Positions 18,076 through 26,191 are shown, counted from the stretch's first letter. The stretch: 64,000 nt of DNA from RYN-230 sp963718305 (GCA_963718305.1 CAVQZG010000010.1:496001-560000); one strand, 5' to 3'. The notes: a model not told the origin generated them from the sequence alone. Numbers and translations: made by a program.

Positions 18076-18110
18076 ATTATCCATAGCTGAATAGTCAGTG
18101 TCAACTATTC
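18076..18110 (-). promoter_or_regulatory. Consensus promoter with PadR-type operator palindrome
   Basis: On the minus strand TTGACA (18104-18099) and GATAAT (18081-18076) are separated by exactly 17 bases, a near-perfect housekeeping promoter that is unusual in such GC-rich DNA. A perfect inverted repeat, GAATAGT and ACTATTC with an eight-base spacer (18089-18110), covers the -35 box and spacer. It lies about 50 bases upstream of the hypothetical gene and its PadR partner. The sequence shows the promoter and palindrome; PadR binding is inference. Confidence 0.8.
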
Positions 18111-18246
18111 GGCGGCGAACTGTAGGCGGTGGATCGTGCGAGGCGGCAGGCTGCGACAGCTCAGGGGCTATCCAGCGTGGGCTTCCGGGCGCGTGACGTC
18201 GATGCGTGAGCTGGGGCGGGACCGGCGATGCCGATCCCGGCTACCG

Positions 18247-19026
18247 CTAGCGGTTCGCGCCGAAGAACTCGATCAGGATGGGGGTGATGACCTCAGCCGG
18301 GGCGTTGTGATCGTAGCCGTCGAGCATCGTGAGCCGCGCACCTGGCGTGGCCGCGGCTTGCTTCGCGACGGAGTCCTGGAACCAGCCGGGGCTGTTCTTT
18401 CCGCCGAGAATGAGGACGGGCGCGGTGATCTTCGCCAGCTCCGCGGTGGGCACCCCGCCGGCGGTGACGGCGATGTCGTACGGGAGCGTGGGAGTGAGCG
18501 GTTCCAGGTCCTTTACCCACGGGGCGCCGTCCATCTGCGCGAGCACCTCAGCGGGCAGATGGACCACCTCCGACATCCAGAACGTAACCGCCTCGCCCCT
18601 GCGGCCCGAGCTGACCAGCTCGCGGATGTGGTCCGCCGGGTCGACGGCCGGCGGTGGCGTGTCCTCCTCGGTGAATGGCGCCTCGTACGCGACGATTCCC
18701 GCGAGCGGCAGGCCCGCCGCGGCGGCCCGCAGCGTGATGGCCGCGCCGGAGGAGTGGCCGAACGCGAACGGCGGCTGCGGACCGACCGCCGCCGCGACGG
18801 CGGCGAGATCCTCATACTCCCTCTCCGCCGCGAACGGCTGGGTGTCGCCGCTGTCCCCCCGGCCGCGGCGGTCGTACGTGACGACCGTGAAGCGCTGCCT
18901 GAGGTCCTCGGGCGCGACAAACGTCTGCCGGGTGCAGAACGCGCCCACGCTGACGACAAGCGGAGGGCCATCGCCAGCACATTCGTAGGCGATGGCGGTA
19001 CCGTCGGCGGACTTCGCGGTTTCCAT
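18247..19026 (-). CDS. Alpha/beta hydrolase
   Basis: The 259-residue alpha/beta hydrolase has the nucleophile elbow GHSSG (Ser92), an early DRRGRGDSG motif after strand 4, a late acid segment near ITAPVLILGG and the catalytic His in GYDHNAP. No lid specific to a known subfamily was recognised, so an esterase or lactonase role is only a guess. The gene stands alone, with a 140-base gap to the PadR operon promoter, and runs away from the RqlH-like helicase gene. Confidence 0.9.
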   Translation of the reverse strand: METAKSADGTAIAYECAGDGPPLVVSVGAFCTRQTFVAPEDLRQRFTVVTYDRRGRGDSGDTQPFAAEREYEDLAAVAAAVGPQPPFAFGHSSGAAITLRAAAAGLPLAGIVAYEAPFTEEDTPPPAVDPADHIRELVSSGRRGEAVTFWMSEVVHLPAEVLAQMDGAPWVKDLEPLTPTLPYDIAVTAGGVPTAELAKITAPVLILGGKNSPGWFQDSVAKQAAATPGARLTMLDGYDHNAPAEVITPILIEFFGANR

Positions 19027-19075
19027 GTCCTCCCCTTCCGGGTCTATCAGGGCAGACGATCGGCCAGCCCGGAAC

Positions 19076-20698
19076 TCATCGTCCCTCGCCGCCCGCCGGT
19101 CCGGGGCCCGGCGCGGGCCGCAGCAGGCCGCGTTCCACGACCACGGGCACGAACAGCTCGCGGTAGCCGTGCTCGTCGAACAGCACGGTCACCTGGTCGC
19201 CGTCGTAGCGCTGCACGGTGCCCTGGCCCCACCGCTCGCTCACCACGCGCGCGCTGACGGCGAACGGGACCTCACCCCGCGCGGGCTCAGCGTGCGCGAG
19301 GTCGTTGTCACAGTTCCCGCAGGGTCCGGGGTAGTCCTGCCCGAAGTAGGACAGCAGGAACGACCGGCGGCAGCCGGTGTGTTCCGCGTAGCGGCGCATC
19401 ATGACCAGCCGCGAGCGATCCACCTCGTGCTGGCGCTCCGTCTCCGCCTCCGACGCCTCGAGCACCGCCGCGACGCTCATCGCGCCGGTCCAGCGAACCT
19501 CGCCATCCGCCTGCCAGACCGCCGCGCCGAGATCGACCAGCCGGACGAGCGCGGCCGTCAGCTGCCGCGCGCCGGGTTCCACCCGCTGACCGGCCGCGAG
19601 CGCGGCCGCGACCCGCGCGACGGCCGGACCCGAGACACCCCCCTCGGTGAAATAACGCGCCGCCTCGAAGTCCTCGAAACGGTAGAGCAGCCGCGCGTGC
19701 GAGGGCTCGCCGTCCCGGCCCGCGCGCCCGAACTCCTGGTAGTACCCATCCAGCGAGGCCGGCGGGTCCGCGTGCAGCACCCAGCGCACGTCCGGCTTGT
19801 CGATGCCCATGCCGAACGCGACCGTCGCCGCGATGGCCCGGGCCGAGCCCTCCAGGAACGCCGTCATCGCCTCGCGGCGTTCGCGGCCAGGCAGCCCGGC
19901 GTGGTAGAGCGTCACCCGCTCGCCCGCCGCGGCGAGCGCGTCATGCGCCGCCTGCGCGCTGGCGTGCGTCGCCGCGTAGACGATCCCGGCGCCTGCGAGT
20001 TCGCCCGCCGCGCGCACCACCTCGTCCTGCTTGTCAGGGAGCGTGCGCACGTGCCGCGCCGAGAGGTGGATATGAGGCCGGTCGAAGTCGCCGATCACGA
20101 CCTCGGGACCGCGCAGGCCGAGCCGCCGCACGATCTCCTGCCGCACCGGCGGCGCGGCCGTCGCGGTGAGGGCCAGGCGAACCGGCGCGCCGACCGCCTC
20201 GGCCTGGGCGCCGAGCCTCATGTAGTCGGGACGGAAGTCGTGGCCCCACTGGCTGATCAGGTGCGCTTCGTCCACCACGAACAGTCCCGGCCGTGCGCGC
20301 TGCAGCGCCTCCCGGGTCTCGCTGTTCGCCAGCTGCTCCGGCGAGAGGAAGACGAACGTGCCTGCGTCGCACGAGGCCAGGAGCGCTGCCGCACGCGCAC
20401 CGGCCGACTGCTGCGAGTTGAGGACGATCGCTGGCAGGCCGGCCGCGTGCAGGTGTGCGATCTGATCATCCTGCAGCGCGATCAGCGGTGAGACGACGAC
20501 CGTCGGCCCCTGCAGCAGCATCCCCGCGAGCTCATAGATCGCCGACTTCCCGGCCCCGGTGGGCAGCACGGCCAGCACGTCACGCCCACCGGCCAGCGCC
20601 TCGACCGCGCGCAGCTGCCCCGGGCGAAGACGCTCGAAGCCAAGACGCTCCCGTGCGAGCCCCTCGATCACGGATGGCAAAGCCTCACCCTTACCCAC
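19076..20698 (-). CDS. RecQ-family DNA helicase, RqlH-like short form
   Basis: This 540-residue helicase has a Walker A PTGAGKS (46-52), DEAH box (143-146) followed by LISQWGHDFRPDY, motif VI region FGRAGRDGE, and the RecQ zinc/winged-helix start CRRSFLLSYFGQ. No HRDC domain is present, and the protein ends with an SH3-like segment (RWGQGTVQRYDGDQVTVLF), as in the mycobacterial RqlH type. The zinc motif has Cys443, Cys460 and Cys463, but the expected fourth Cys is Asp (CGNCDND). GTG at 20698 is preferred over a TTG at 20746. It should unwind 3'-tailed DNA in repair. Confidence 0.9.
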   Translation of the reverse strand: MGKGEALPSVIEGLARERLGFERLRPGQLRAVEALAGGRDVLAVLPTGAGKSAIYELAGMLLQGPTVVVSPLIALQDDQIAHLHAAGLPAIVLNSQQSAGARAAALLASCDAGTFVFLSPEQLANSETREALQRARPGLFVVDEAHLISQWGHDFRPDYMRLGAQAEAVGAPVRLALTATAAPPVRQEIVRRLGLRGPEVVIGDFDRPHIHLSARHVRTLPDKQDEVVRAAGELAGAGIVYAATHASAQAAHDALAAAGERVTLYHAGLPGRERREAMTAFLEGSARAIAATVAFGMGIDKPDVRWVLHADPPASLDGYYQEFGRAGRDGEPSHARLLYRFEDFEAARYFTEGGVSGPAVARVAAALAAGQRVEPGARQLTAALVRLVDLGAAVWQADGEVRWTGAMSVAAVLEASEAETERQHEVDRSRLVMMRRYAEHTGCRRSFLLSYFGQDYPGPCGNCDNDLAHAEPARGEVPFAVSARVVSERWGQGTVQRYDGDQVTVLFDEHGYRELFVPVVVERGLLRPAPGPGPAGGEGR

Positions 20699-20772
20699 GC
20701 ACCCGATCGTACGGTCCCCTTTCCGGCCGGGCGCGCGGGGATTCAACGCGCAGACCGTGGTGTGATGATGTC

Positions 20773-21165
20773 GTGAGCCGTGCTGCCGAAGAGACCAACC
20801 GCCGCATGCTCCGGGCCCGGGATGCGATGGACCGCGCCTACGCGCAGCCGCTGGACGTCCCGGCCCTGGCCCGGATCGCCCATGTGTCGGAGGCGCACTT
20901 CACCCGCACCTTCCGGGCCACGTTCGGCGAGACGCCGCACCGCTACCTGCAGCGCCGCCGGGTCGAGCGGGCGATGTTCCTGCTCCGGGAGACCGACCGC
21001 AGTGCGACGGACATCTGCTTCGCGGTCGGCTTCGGCAGCCCCGGGACCTTCAGCCGCACGTTCCGCGACATCGTCGGCCAGTCGCCGAGGACCTACCGCA
21101 AGGAAGCGGCGGCCATGGGCGTGCCGACGTGCTTCACGATGGCGTGGATGCGGCCCAGCGCCTGA
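20773..21165 (+). CDS. AraC-type minimal transcriptional regulator (module 2)
   Basis: The 130-residue protein is a bare AraC/XylS domain (RARDAMDRAYAQPLDVPALARIAHVSEAHF, ERAMFLLRETDRSATDICFAVGF, FSRTFRDIVGQSPRTYR) with a short tail containing a lone Cys (GVPTCFTMAWMRPSA). It is clearly paralogous to the regulator at 12544, including the tail motif. The GTG at 20773 gives a sensible start; no strong ribosome site is seen. It is followed after 81 bases by a VOC gene that it probably regulates. Confidence 0.88.
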   Translation: MSRAAEETNRRMLRARDAMDRAYAQPLDVPALARIAHVSEAHFTRTFRATFGETPHRYLQRRRVERAMFLLRETDRSATDICFAVGFGSPGTFSRTFRDIVGQSPRTYRKEAAAMGVPTCFTMAWMRPSA

Positions 21166-21246
21166 CCCGCCGCACGGCCGGTGGCGTGCGCCGACTCAGC
21201 AGTTTTGGATAAGTTTTCGCCGCGCTGGCCCAGTAGCGTGAGGTAC

Positions 21247-21657
21247 ATGTTCAACGCCATCACGCACTCGCAGATATTCGTCCTCGATCAGGATGAGGCC
21301 CTTGATTTCTACGTCGGCAAGCTGGGCCTGGAGGTCAGCGCCGACGTCAACCTGGGCTTCATGCGGTGGCTGACCATCAGCATCCCCGGTCACCCGGAGC
21401 GCCACATCCTGCTGGAGAAGCCAGGGCCGCCGAGGATGTCGGAGGAGACGGCGCAGCAGGTCCGCGAGCTGCTGACCAAGGGCGCGATGGGCGGCTCGCT
21501 CATCTTCGCCACCGACGACTGCCGCAAGACGTACGAGACGCTGCTGGGCCGGGGCGTCGAGTTCACCGAGGAACCCACCGATCGCCCGTACGGAACCGAC
21601 TGCGGTCTCCGCGACCCCTTCGGCAACCCCATCCGCTTCACCCAGCCGAGGTCGTAG
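21247..21657 (+). CDS. VOC family protein, module 2
   Basis: The 136-residue VOC protein reads MFNAITHSQIFVLDQDEALDFYVGKLGLEVSADV at the start, has WLTISIPGHPERHILLE in the middle and ends DCGLRDPFGNPIRFTQ. It has the same length as the VOC protein of module 1 and the same position behind a minimal AraC gene. The substrate is not evident. Its 3' end overlaps the convergent CGNR gene by 20 bases. Confidence 0.92.
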   Translation: MFNAITHSQIFVLDQDEALDFYVGKLGLEVSADVNLGFMRWLTISIPGHPERHILLEKPGPPRMSEETAQQVRELLTKGAMGGSLIFATDDCRKTYETLLGRGVEFTEEPTDRPYGTDCGLRDPFGNPIRFTQPRS

Positions 21658-22159
21658 CCCGCCGGGCCCGCTGGTAGTGCCGCCGGGCTTTCATCCGGTT
21701 GCCGCAGGCCGCCATCGAGCACCACCGGGCGGTGCCGGCCTTGGTGTGATCGACGAGGAAGAGCTGGCATTCGTCGTTCGCGCAGGGACGAAGCCGCCCG
21801 GGGCTGGTCCTGGCCAGCGTGTCCCAGGACAGGACAGCGCGGACCGCCAGCCGGCGATCTGCCGGGACGCTGAGCGTCCAGGTGATCTGGCCGTCCGTCA
21901 GGGCGGGGATCCACGATGTGCCCGCCAGGAGCGGGGCCAGGACGGCCGGCGGTGCGCCGCCGCGCACGACCGCCTGCAGCGCGTGCCGGGCCTCCAGCAC
22001 GTGCTGCAGTTCGGTCCCGGTCCCGGCACCGCCCACGCTGGCCAGCCAGGCCCGGGCCCGGACCGGGTCCGCGAGATCGTCCGCCGGCACCCCGTCGATG
22101 ACAGGGGTGCTGTTCAGGACCGCGAGCAGGAACGCCTCATCGGAGATCGCCTCCATCAT
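21638..22159 (-). CDS. ABATE/CGNR zinc-finger transcriptional regulator
   Basis: The 173-residue protein has the N-terminal ABATE stress-sensor-like domain (EAFLLAVLNSTPVIDGVPADDLADP) and the C-terminal CGNR zinc-binding DNA domain: CANDECQLFLVDHTKAGTARWCSMAACGNRMKARR, with four cysteines and the CGNR signature. AGGTGG lies four bases before the ATG at 22159, and an in-frame GTG pair lies at 22165-22168. It is divergent from the MOSC fusion gene with a short shared promoter region containing a 19-base palindrome, so it likely regulates that gene and itself. Confidence 0.9.
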   Translation of the reverse strand: MMEAISDEAFLLAVLNSTPVIDGVPADDLADPVRARAWLASVGGAGTGTELQHVLEARHALQAVVRGGAPPAVLAPLLAGTSWIPALTDGQITWTLSVPADRRLAVRAVLSWDTLARTSPGRLRPCANDECQLFLVDHTKAGTARWCSMAACGNRMKARRHYQRARRATTSAG

Positions 22160-22186
22160 CCCCACCACCTAACCATCATCGCTCGC

Positions 22187-22216
22187 TTGACAGGTTACAC
22201 CGGTCATGTCTAGCGT
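22187..22216 (+). promoter_or_regulatory. Promoter and operator of the MOSC-fusion gene
   Basis: TTGACA (22187-22192) and TAGCGT (22211-22216) are 18 bases apart, putting the transcript start at about the ATG at 22223, so the mRNA may be leaderless. An imperfect inverted repeat TGACAGGT-TAC-ACCGGTCA (22188-22206, 7 of 8 pairs) covers the -35 box and half of the spacer. It is a candidate site for the divergent CGNR regulator. Promoter and repeat are visible in the sequence; the regulator assignment is inference. Confidence 0.65.
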
Positions 22217-22222
22217 CGGGGC

Positions 22223-24025
22223 ATGACCAGCGGCGCCACCACCGCGCTCATGACCCCTGCCGCGGCAGGAAACGGCCGGACGCCCGTGCTGCTGTCGGTG
22301 AACGTCGGCCTGCCGAAGGACGTCCCCTGGCAGGGCAAGACCGTCTACACCGGCGTCTGGAAACACTCCGTGCCCGGGCCGCAGATGGTCCGCCGGCTCA
22401 ATATCGACGGGGACGGCCAGGGTGACCTGAACGGGCATGGCGGCGAGCAGCGCGCCGTGCTGGTCTACCAGATCCAGTCCTACGAGCACTGGCAGCAGCA
22501 CCTCGGGCGGGACGACTTCGTGTACGGGCAGTTCGGGGAGAACCTGACCGTCAACGGCCTGCCCGACGATGAGGTGTGCATCGGGGACCGGTACCGGATT
22601 GGCGAGGCGGAGTTCGAGGTCACCCAGCCCCGGGTCACCTGCTACCGGGTCGGGCTGCGCCTTGGTGAACCCGACCTGCCCGCGCTGCTGGTCAGCCATC
22701 ACCGGCCCGGCTTCTACATGCGCGTGCTCTCCGAAGGGCGCATCGAGGCCGGCGACCAGATCGTCAAGACCCGGACCGGTCCCGGCGCCCTGAGCGTGGC
22801 TGACACCGACGCCCTGCTCTACCTGCCCGGCCACGACCCGGTCACGCTGCGCCGCGCCCTGCAGATCCCCGCGCTGAGCCCCGGCTGGCAGGGGTCCTTC
22901 CGCGAGCTCCTCGCCACCGCCGATAACGCCAGCGCGGCCACGGCACCGCCCCCGCGCGCCGAGCCGGCCTGGAGCGGATTCCGGCCGTTGCGGGTAACCC
23001 AGGTGGTCCCGGAAACCACGGCGGTGACCTCGATCTACCTCGCCGCCACGGATGGGGCACCGCTGCCGGCCGCCCGGCCCGGCCAGTACCTGACCCTGCG
23101 GATCACCGGCGCCGGGCAGCCCGCCCCGGTACGCAGCTACTCGCTGTCCTCCACGCCCGGGGCCAGCACCTACCGGATCAGCGTCAAGCACGAACCCCAC
23201 GGCGCCGCCAGCACCTACCTGAACAGCCGCCGCCTGCGGCCGGGGGCGATCCTCGACACCGCCGCACCCCGTGGCGAGTTCGTTCTCGACGACAGCCCGG
23301 GCCCCGTGCTGCTGATCTCGGCCGGCATCGGCGTCACCCCGGTGCTGTCCATGCTGCACGAGCTCGAGGCCGCCCGCAGCAGCCGCGACATCTGGTGGAT
23401 CTACGGAGGCCGCCGGCCGCGAGAGCATCCGATGGCCGACGAAGCGCACACCCTGCTCGCCTCGCTGCCGCACGCCCACGAGCACGTGTTCTACAGCCAG
23501 GCCACCCCACCGGAACTGCACCGCAGCCACGCCAGGGCCGGACGTCTCTCTAACGACAAGCTCGCCGCGCTGGCCCTCCCCCCGCAGGCCAGCGCGTACG
23601 TCTGCGGGCCGGCCTCGTTCATGGCCAGCATGCACGACGCCCTCATCGCCGTGGGCCTGGGGCCGGACCGCATCCGCACCGAGCTCTTCGGGACCAGACC
23701 CTCGATCAACCCCGGCCTCACCGGGCAGACCCACCGGTCACCTCACCAGCCCTCCGGGCCCCCCGGGACCGGGCCGCTGGTGACCTTCGCCCGCAGCGGC
23801 ATCTCCACGCCCTTCCCCGGTGGCACGCACAGCGTGCTCGACCTCGCCGACGCCTGCGACGTCCCGACCCGCTGGAGCTGCCGCACCGGCGTCTGCCACA
23901 CCTGCAGCACACCCCTGCTCTCCGGTGACATCTCCTACTCCCCCACGCCGCTGGAACCTCCCCCGGACGGAGAAGTTCTCATCTGCTGCGCCCAGCCCGG
24001 CACCGACATCGTCCTGGACATGTAG
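22223..24025 (+). CDS. MOSC domain / ferredoxin-NADP reductase-like / 2Fe-2S fusion oxidoreductase
   Basis: The 600-residue protein joins three parts. Residues about 20-200 are a YiiM-type MOSC domain (WKHSVPGPQMVRRLNIDGDGQGDLNGHGG, and CYRVGLRLGEP with the conserved Cys). Residues 235-455 are an FAD/NAD(P)-binding reductase (VRSYSLSS, LLISAGIGVTPVLSML, AYVCGPASFM). The C-terminus is a plant-type 2Fe-2S domain (Cys553, Cys558, Cys561 and Cys588/589). MOSC proteins of this group reduce N-hydroxylated bases or other N-oxides, and the fusion would carry its own electron chain from NAD(P)H. It is divergent from the CGNR regulator. Confidence 0.92.
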   Translation: MTSGATTALMTPAAAGNGRTPVLLSVNVGLPKDVPWQGKTVYTGVWKHSVPGPQMVRRLNIDGDGQGDLNGHGGEQRAVLVYQIQSYEHWQQHLGRDDFVYGQFGENLTVNGLPDDEVCIGDRYRIGEAEFEVTQPRVTCYRVGLRLGEPDLPALLVSHHRPGFYMRVLSEGRIEAGDQIVKTRTGPGALSVADTDALLYLPGHDPVTLRRALQIPALSPGWQGSFRELLATADNASAATAPPPRAEPAWSGFRPLRVTQVVPETTAVTSIYLAATDGAPLPAARPGQYLTLRITGAGQPAPVRSYSLSSTPGASTYRISVKHEPHGAASTYLNSRRLRPGAILDTAAPRGEFVLDDSPGPVLLISAGIGVTPVLSMLHELEAARSSRDIWWIYGGRRPREHPMADEAHTLLASLPHAHEHVFYSQATPPELHRSHARAGRLSNDKLAALALPPQASAYVCGPASFMASMHDALIAVGLGPDRIRTELFGTRPSINPGLTGQTHRSPHQPSGPPGTGPLVTFARSGISTPFPGGTHSVLDLADACDVPTRWSCRTGVCHTCSTPLLSGDISYSPTPLEPPPDGEVLICCAQPGTDIVLDM

Positions 24026-24049
24026 CGGGCCCGCGGGCAGGGACTGGGC

Positions 24050-24829
24050 TCAGCTGGCCGCCGTCCGGGGGACCTGGCTGAGGACGATGCCGAAGTGGTC
24101 GCGATAGGCGGCCAGCAGATCATCGTCGCTGGCCAGTTGCTGCTCGGTGCGTGAGCTACCGCTGGTCCGGATCAGGGTGCGGCCGCTAATCGAGATCCTG
24201 CCCTCGTCAGTGAGCCGCGAGCAGATCGTGCCCTGGGTGAAATGCGACAACGGCGATGTCTGCTGCCACCAGCAGGTAGGCAGGAAGTCGGCGAGGGACC
24301 GTTCCCGCAGCTCAATCCGGTACTGCGGCTTCCCGTCCTTGAGCACATCCACGTCCCCGTGCCCGGCGTCGGCGAGCTGGAAGCGGCCGGCCGGATCATC
24401 CTGCTCGCCCCGGCTGTCCAGCAGCAGCGGGAAGTCGCTGTGACTGCCGAAGCCCACGTCGGCCAGCCAGGGGCCGCTCCCGTCAGGCAGCCGCACGGCC
24501 AGGGCCAGGTGGTCGAACGGCGGCCCGATCTGGCCGTCGCCATACACTCGCGCGGCCATCCGCGTCACCTGGGCACCAAGGGCCTGGAGCAGAAGCGCAA
24601 ACCCTCCGTTGAGCTCATAGCAGAAGCCGCCCCGGCGCCTGCGCACGATCTTGTCCACCAGATCGGCCTCGTCCAGCGAGATCGGCTCGGGGATGTGGAT
24701 GCTGAGGTTCTCGAACGGCACCGCGACCTGGTGGGCCCGGTGCAGGGCGCGAAGCGCCGCCGCGTCGGTGATCACCGGAGGCGTGACAGCGACCCGGCTC
24801 AGGTAGGCCCGCACAACGTCTTCGTCCAT
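24050..24829 (-). CDS. nat: Arylamine N-acetyltransferase
   Basis: The 259-residue protein shows the NAT catalytic triad in order: Cys70 in RRRGGFCYELN, His107 in PPFDHLALAV and Asp124 in WLADVGFG. The start MDEDVVRAYLSRV and VPFENLSIH fit the helical first domain. NAT enzymes transfer acetyl from acetyl-CoA to arylamines and hydrazines. The ATG at 24829 has GGAG four bases upstream; a GTG lies one codon earlier. It is convergent with the MOSC fusion gene and sits behind the carbonic anhydrase gene. Confidence 0.93.
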   Translation of the reverse strand: MDEDVVRAYLSRVAVTPPVITDAAALRALHRAHQVAVPFENLSIHIPEPISLDEADLVDKIVRRRRGGFCYELNGGFALLLQALGAQVTRMAARVYGDGQIGPPFDHLALAVRLPDGSGPWLADVGFGSHSDFPLLLDSRGEQDDPAGRFQLADAGHGDVDVLKDGKPQYRIELRERSLADFLPTCWWQQTSPLSHFTQGTICSRLTDEGRISISGRTLIRTSGSSRTEQQLASDDDLLAAYRDHFGIVLSQVPRTAAS

Positions 24830-24889
24830 CACACTCCATCCAAGCCGGCCGGCGGCATCATCGACCGGGCCCGCGAACTGCCGGGGCCG

Positions 24890-25450
24890 CTAAGGGTAGC
24901 GGGCGTCCTCAACGGTGGTGACGCGCCCGGTGGCGATGTCGTACACGTGGCCGGAGACGCTCACCTTTGGCGACAGCGAGGGTGCGCGGAGCAGGCGCTC
25001 AACGTCGGCGCGGACGGTGGCGTGCGGGTCGGTGACGGCGGAGGCTTCGAGGGCGGCCTCGGGGAGCCCGGTCACCTCGGCGGCCTGGCGCCGGAAGGCG
25101 GGGTCGGCGAGGAAGCCCGTTCCGCACTGGGTGTGATGGATGACCGCGACTTCGAAGATCGTGTCCGGCGCGCCCTGGCCGCCGAACAACTGCCCGGCCA
25201 GGAAGCCGAGGAAGGCGACGTCGTCGATGACGGCCTGGGTGACGCGTCCCCCGGCGTTGCGGATGACGGGAGCGTCTCCGAGCTGGAGTCCGAGGACGAT
25301 CGCAGGGTCGACCCGGTGGTCGAGGCAGGTGACGATGAGCAGCTGCCGGGCGGGCACGCCGAGCGCCGCGGGGGTGTAGGCCTGGGCGAACCGCTCGTTG
25401 CGCTCGAGCAGGGGAGTCATCCTGGTCATGGTGTCTTCCTTCTCGTTCAT
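24890..25450 (-). CDS. Beta-class carbonic anhydrase
   Basis: The 186-residue protein has the beta-carbonic anhydrase zinc site: Cys42 and Asp44 in VTCLDHRVDP, and His106 and Cys109 in HHTQCG. The conserved RNAGGRVTQ lies between them. It hydrates CO2 to bicarbonate. GGGAGG about six bases upstream supports the ATG at 25450; an extension to 25513 would cross the operators. It is divergent from a TetR gene, with two matching palindromes between them, so the TetR protein is its probable regulator. Confidence 0.92.
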   Translation of the reverse strand: MNEKEDTMTRMTPLLERNERFAQAYTPAALGVPARQLLIVTCLDHRVDPAIVLGLQLGDAPVIRNAGGRVTQAVIDDVAFLGFLAGQLFGGQGAPDTIFEVAVIHHTQCGTGFLADPAFRRQAAEVTGLPEAALEASAVTDPHATVRADVERLLRAPSLSPKVSVSGHVYDIATGRVTTVEDARYP

Positions 25451-25468
25451 CGGGAGCCTCCCTCGATT

Positions 25469-25515
25469 AAGTGGACACTGTCCACCATAACTGGGCAAGT
25501 GGACGCTGTCCACTT
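25469..25515. promoter_or_regulatory. Twin TetR-type operators between carbonic anhydrase and TetR genes
   Basis: Two copies of the palindrome AAGTGGAC-N3-GTCCACTT lie at 25469-25487 (last two bases differ) and 25497-25515 (perfect eight-base arms), 28 bases centre to centre. They fill the gap between the divergent carbonic anhydrase (start 25450) and TetR gene (start 25530). The second copy sits directly upstream of a TTATCC-like -10 element for the TetR gene, whose GTG may be the transcript start. Binding by the adjacent TetR protein is inference. Confidence 0.8.
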
Positions 25516-25529
25516 GTTATCCTGTCCGC

Positions 25530-26186
25530 GTGACGGCCAGCCGATCAGCAGGGGAAATCCACGAGGCGGAGCGGCGGCGGCGGCCGCGGGGCGCGGTCCG
25601 CGACGGCCTGATCGCAGCCGGGCTCGAGCTGGCCCGGACCGGTGGCCCGGACGCCGTGGTGCTCCGTGAGGCGACCCGGATGGTGGGTGTGGTGCCCAAC
25701 GCCGCCTACCGGCACTTCGCCGACCGCGACGAACTGCTTGCCGCGGTCTGCGCGGCGGCCATGCGCGAGCTCGCCCGCCGCATGGCCGCCGGCGTCGCCC
25801 GGGTGCGCGGTAAGCACGGCGATGCCGCCGCGGCCCGCCGCCGGCTGCGCGCGATCGGCACGGCCTACCTGGACTTCGCCCGTGAGGAACCGGGGCTGTT
25901 CGCCACCGCGTTCGCCGTACCGCAGCAGCACACCTATGGCGCTGCTGACGGGGAGACCGGGCAGGAGCGCACGCCCCTGGGTCAGCTGCGCACCGCCCTC
26001 GACGAACTGGTGGACGCCGGTGTGCTCGCGCCGCGGCGCCGCGATGGCATCGAATACCCCATCTGGTCCGCGGTGCACGGGCTGGCCGTCCTCGCCGGGC
26101 CAGGGCCGCTGCGGGACGTCCCCGATGCCGCCCGCCGCCACCTCGAGGAGCTCACCCTCACCTTCATCGACGAGGGCCTGGCCTGA
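25530..26186 (+). CDS. TetR family transcriptional regulator
   Basis: The 218-residue protein has the N-terminal TetR helix-turn-helix (residues 21-70: RGAVRDGLIAAGLELARTGGPDAVVL, VGVVPNAAYRHFADRDELLAAV) and a WHG-type C-terminal ligand domain (TAYLDFAREEPGLFATAFAV, YPIWSAVHGLAVL). It has no ribosome site and a -10-like box about 8 bases before the GTG, so it may be translated from a leaderless mRNA. The twin palindromes upstream are its likely autoregulatory sites, shared with the carbonic anhydrase gene. Confidence 0.92.
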   Translation: MTASRSAGEIHEAERRRRPRGAVRDGLIAAGLELARTGGPDAVVLREATRMVGVVPNAAYRHFADRDELLAAVCAAAMRELARRMAAGVARVRGKHGDAAAARRRLRAIGTAYLDFAREEPGLFATAFAVPQQHTYGAADGETGQERTPLGQLRTALDELVDAGVLAPRRRDGIEYPIWSAVHGLAVLAGPGPLRDVPDAARRHLEELTLTFIDEGLA

Positions 26187-26191
26187 ACCAG

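Noticed and set aside
22169..23734. 521-codon minus-strand frame opposite the MOSC fusion
   Set aside because: The plus strand has three clear domains with cofactor motifs, whereas the minus frame is Gly/Gln/Arg-rich and lacks any motif.
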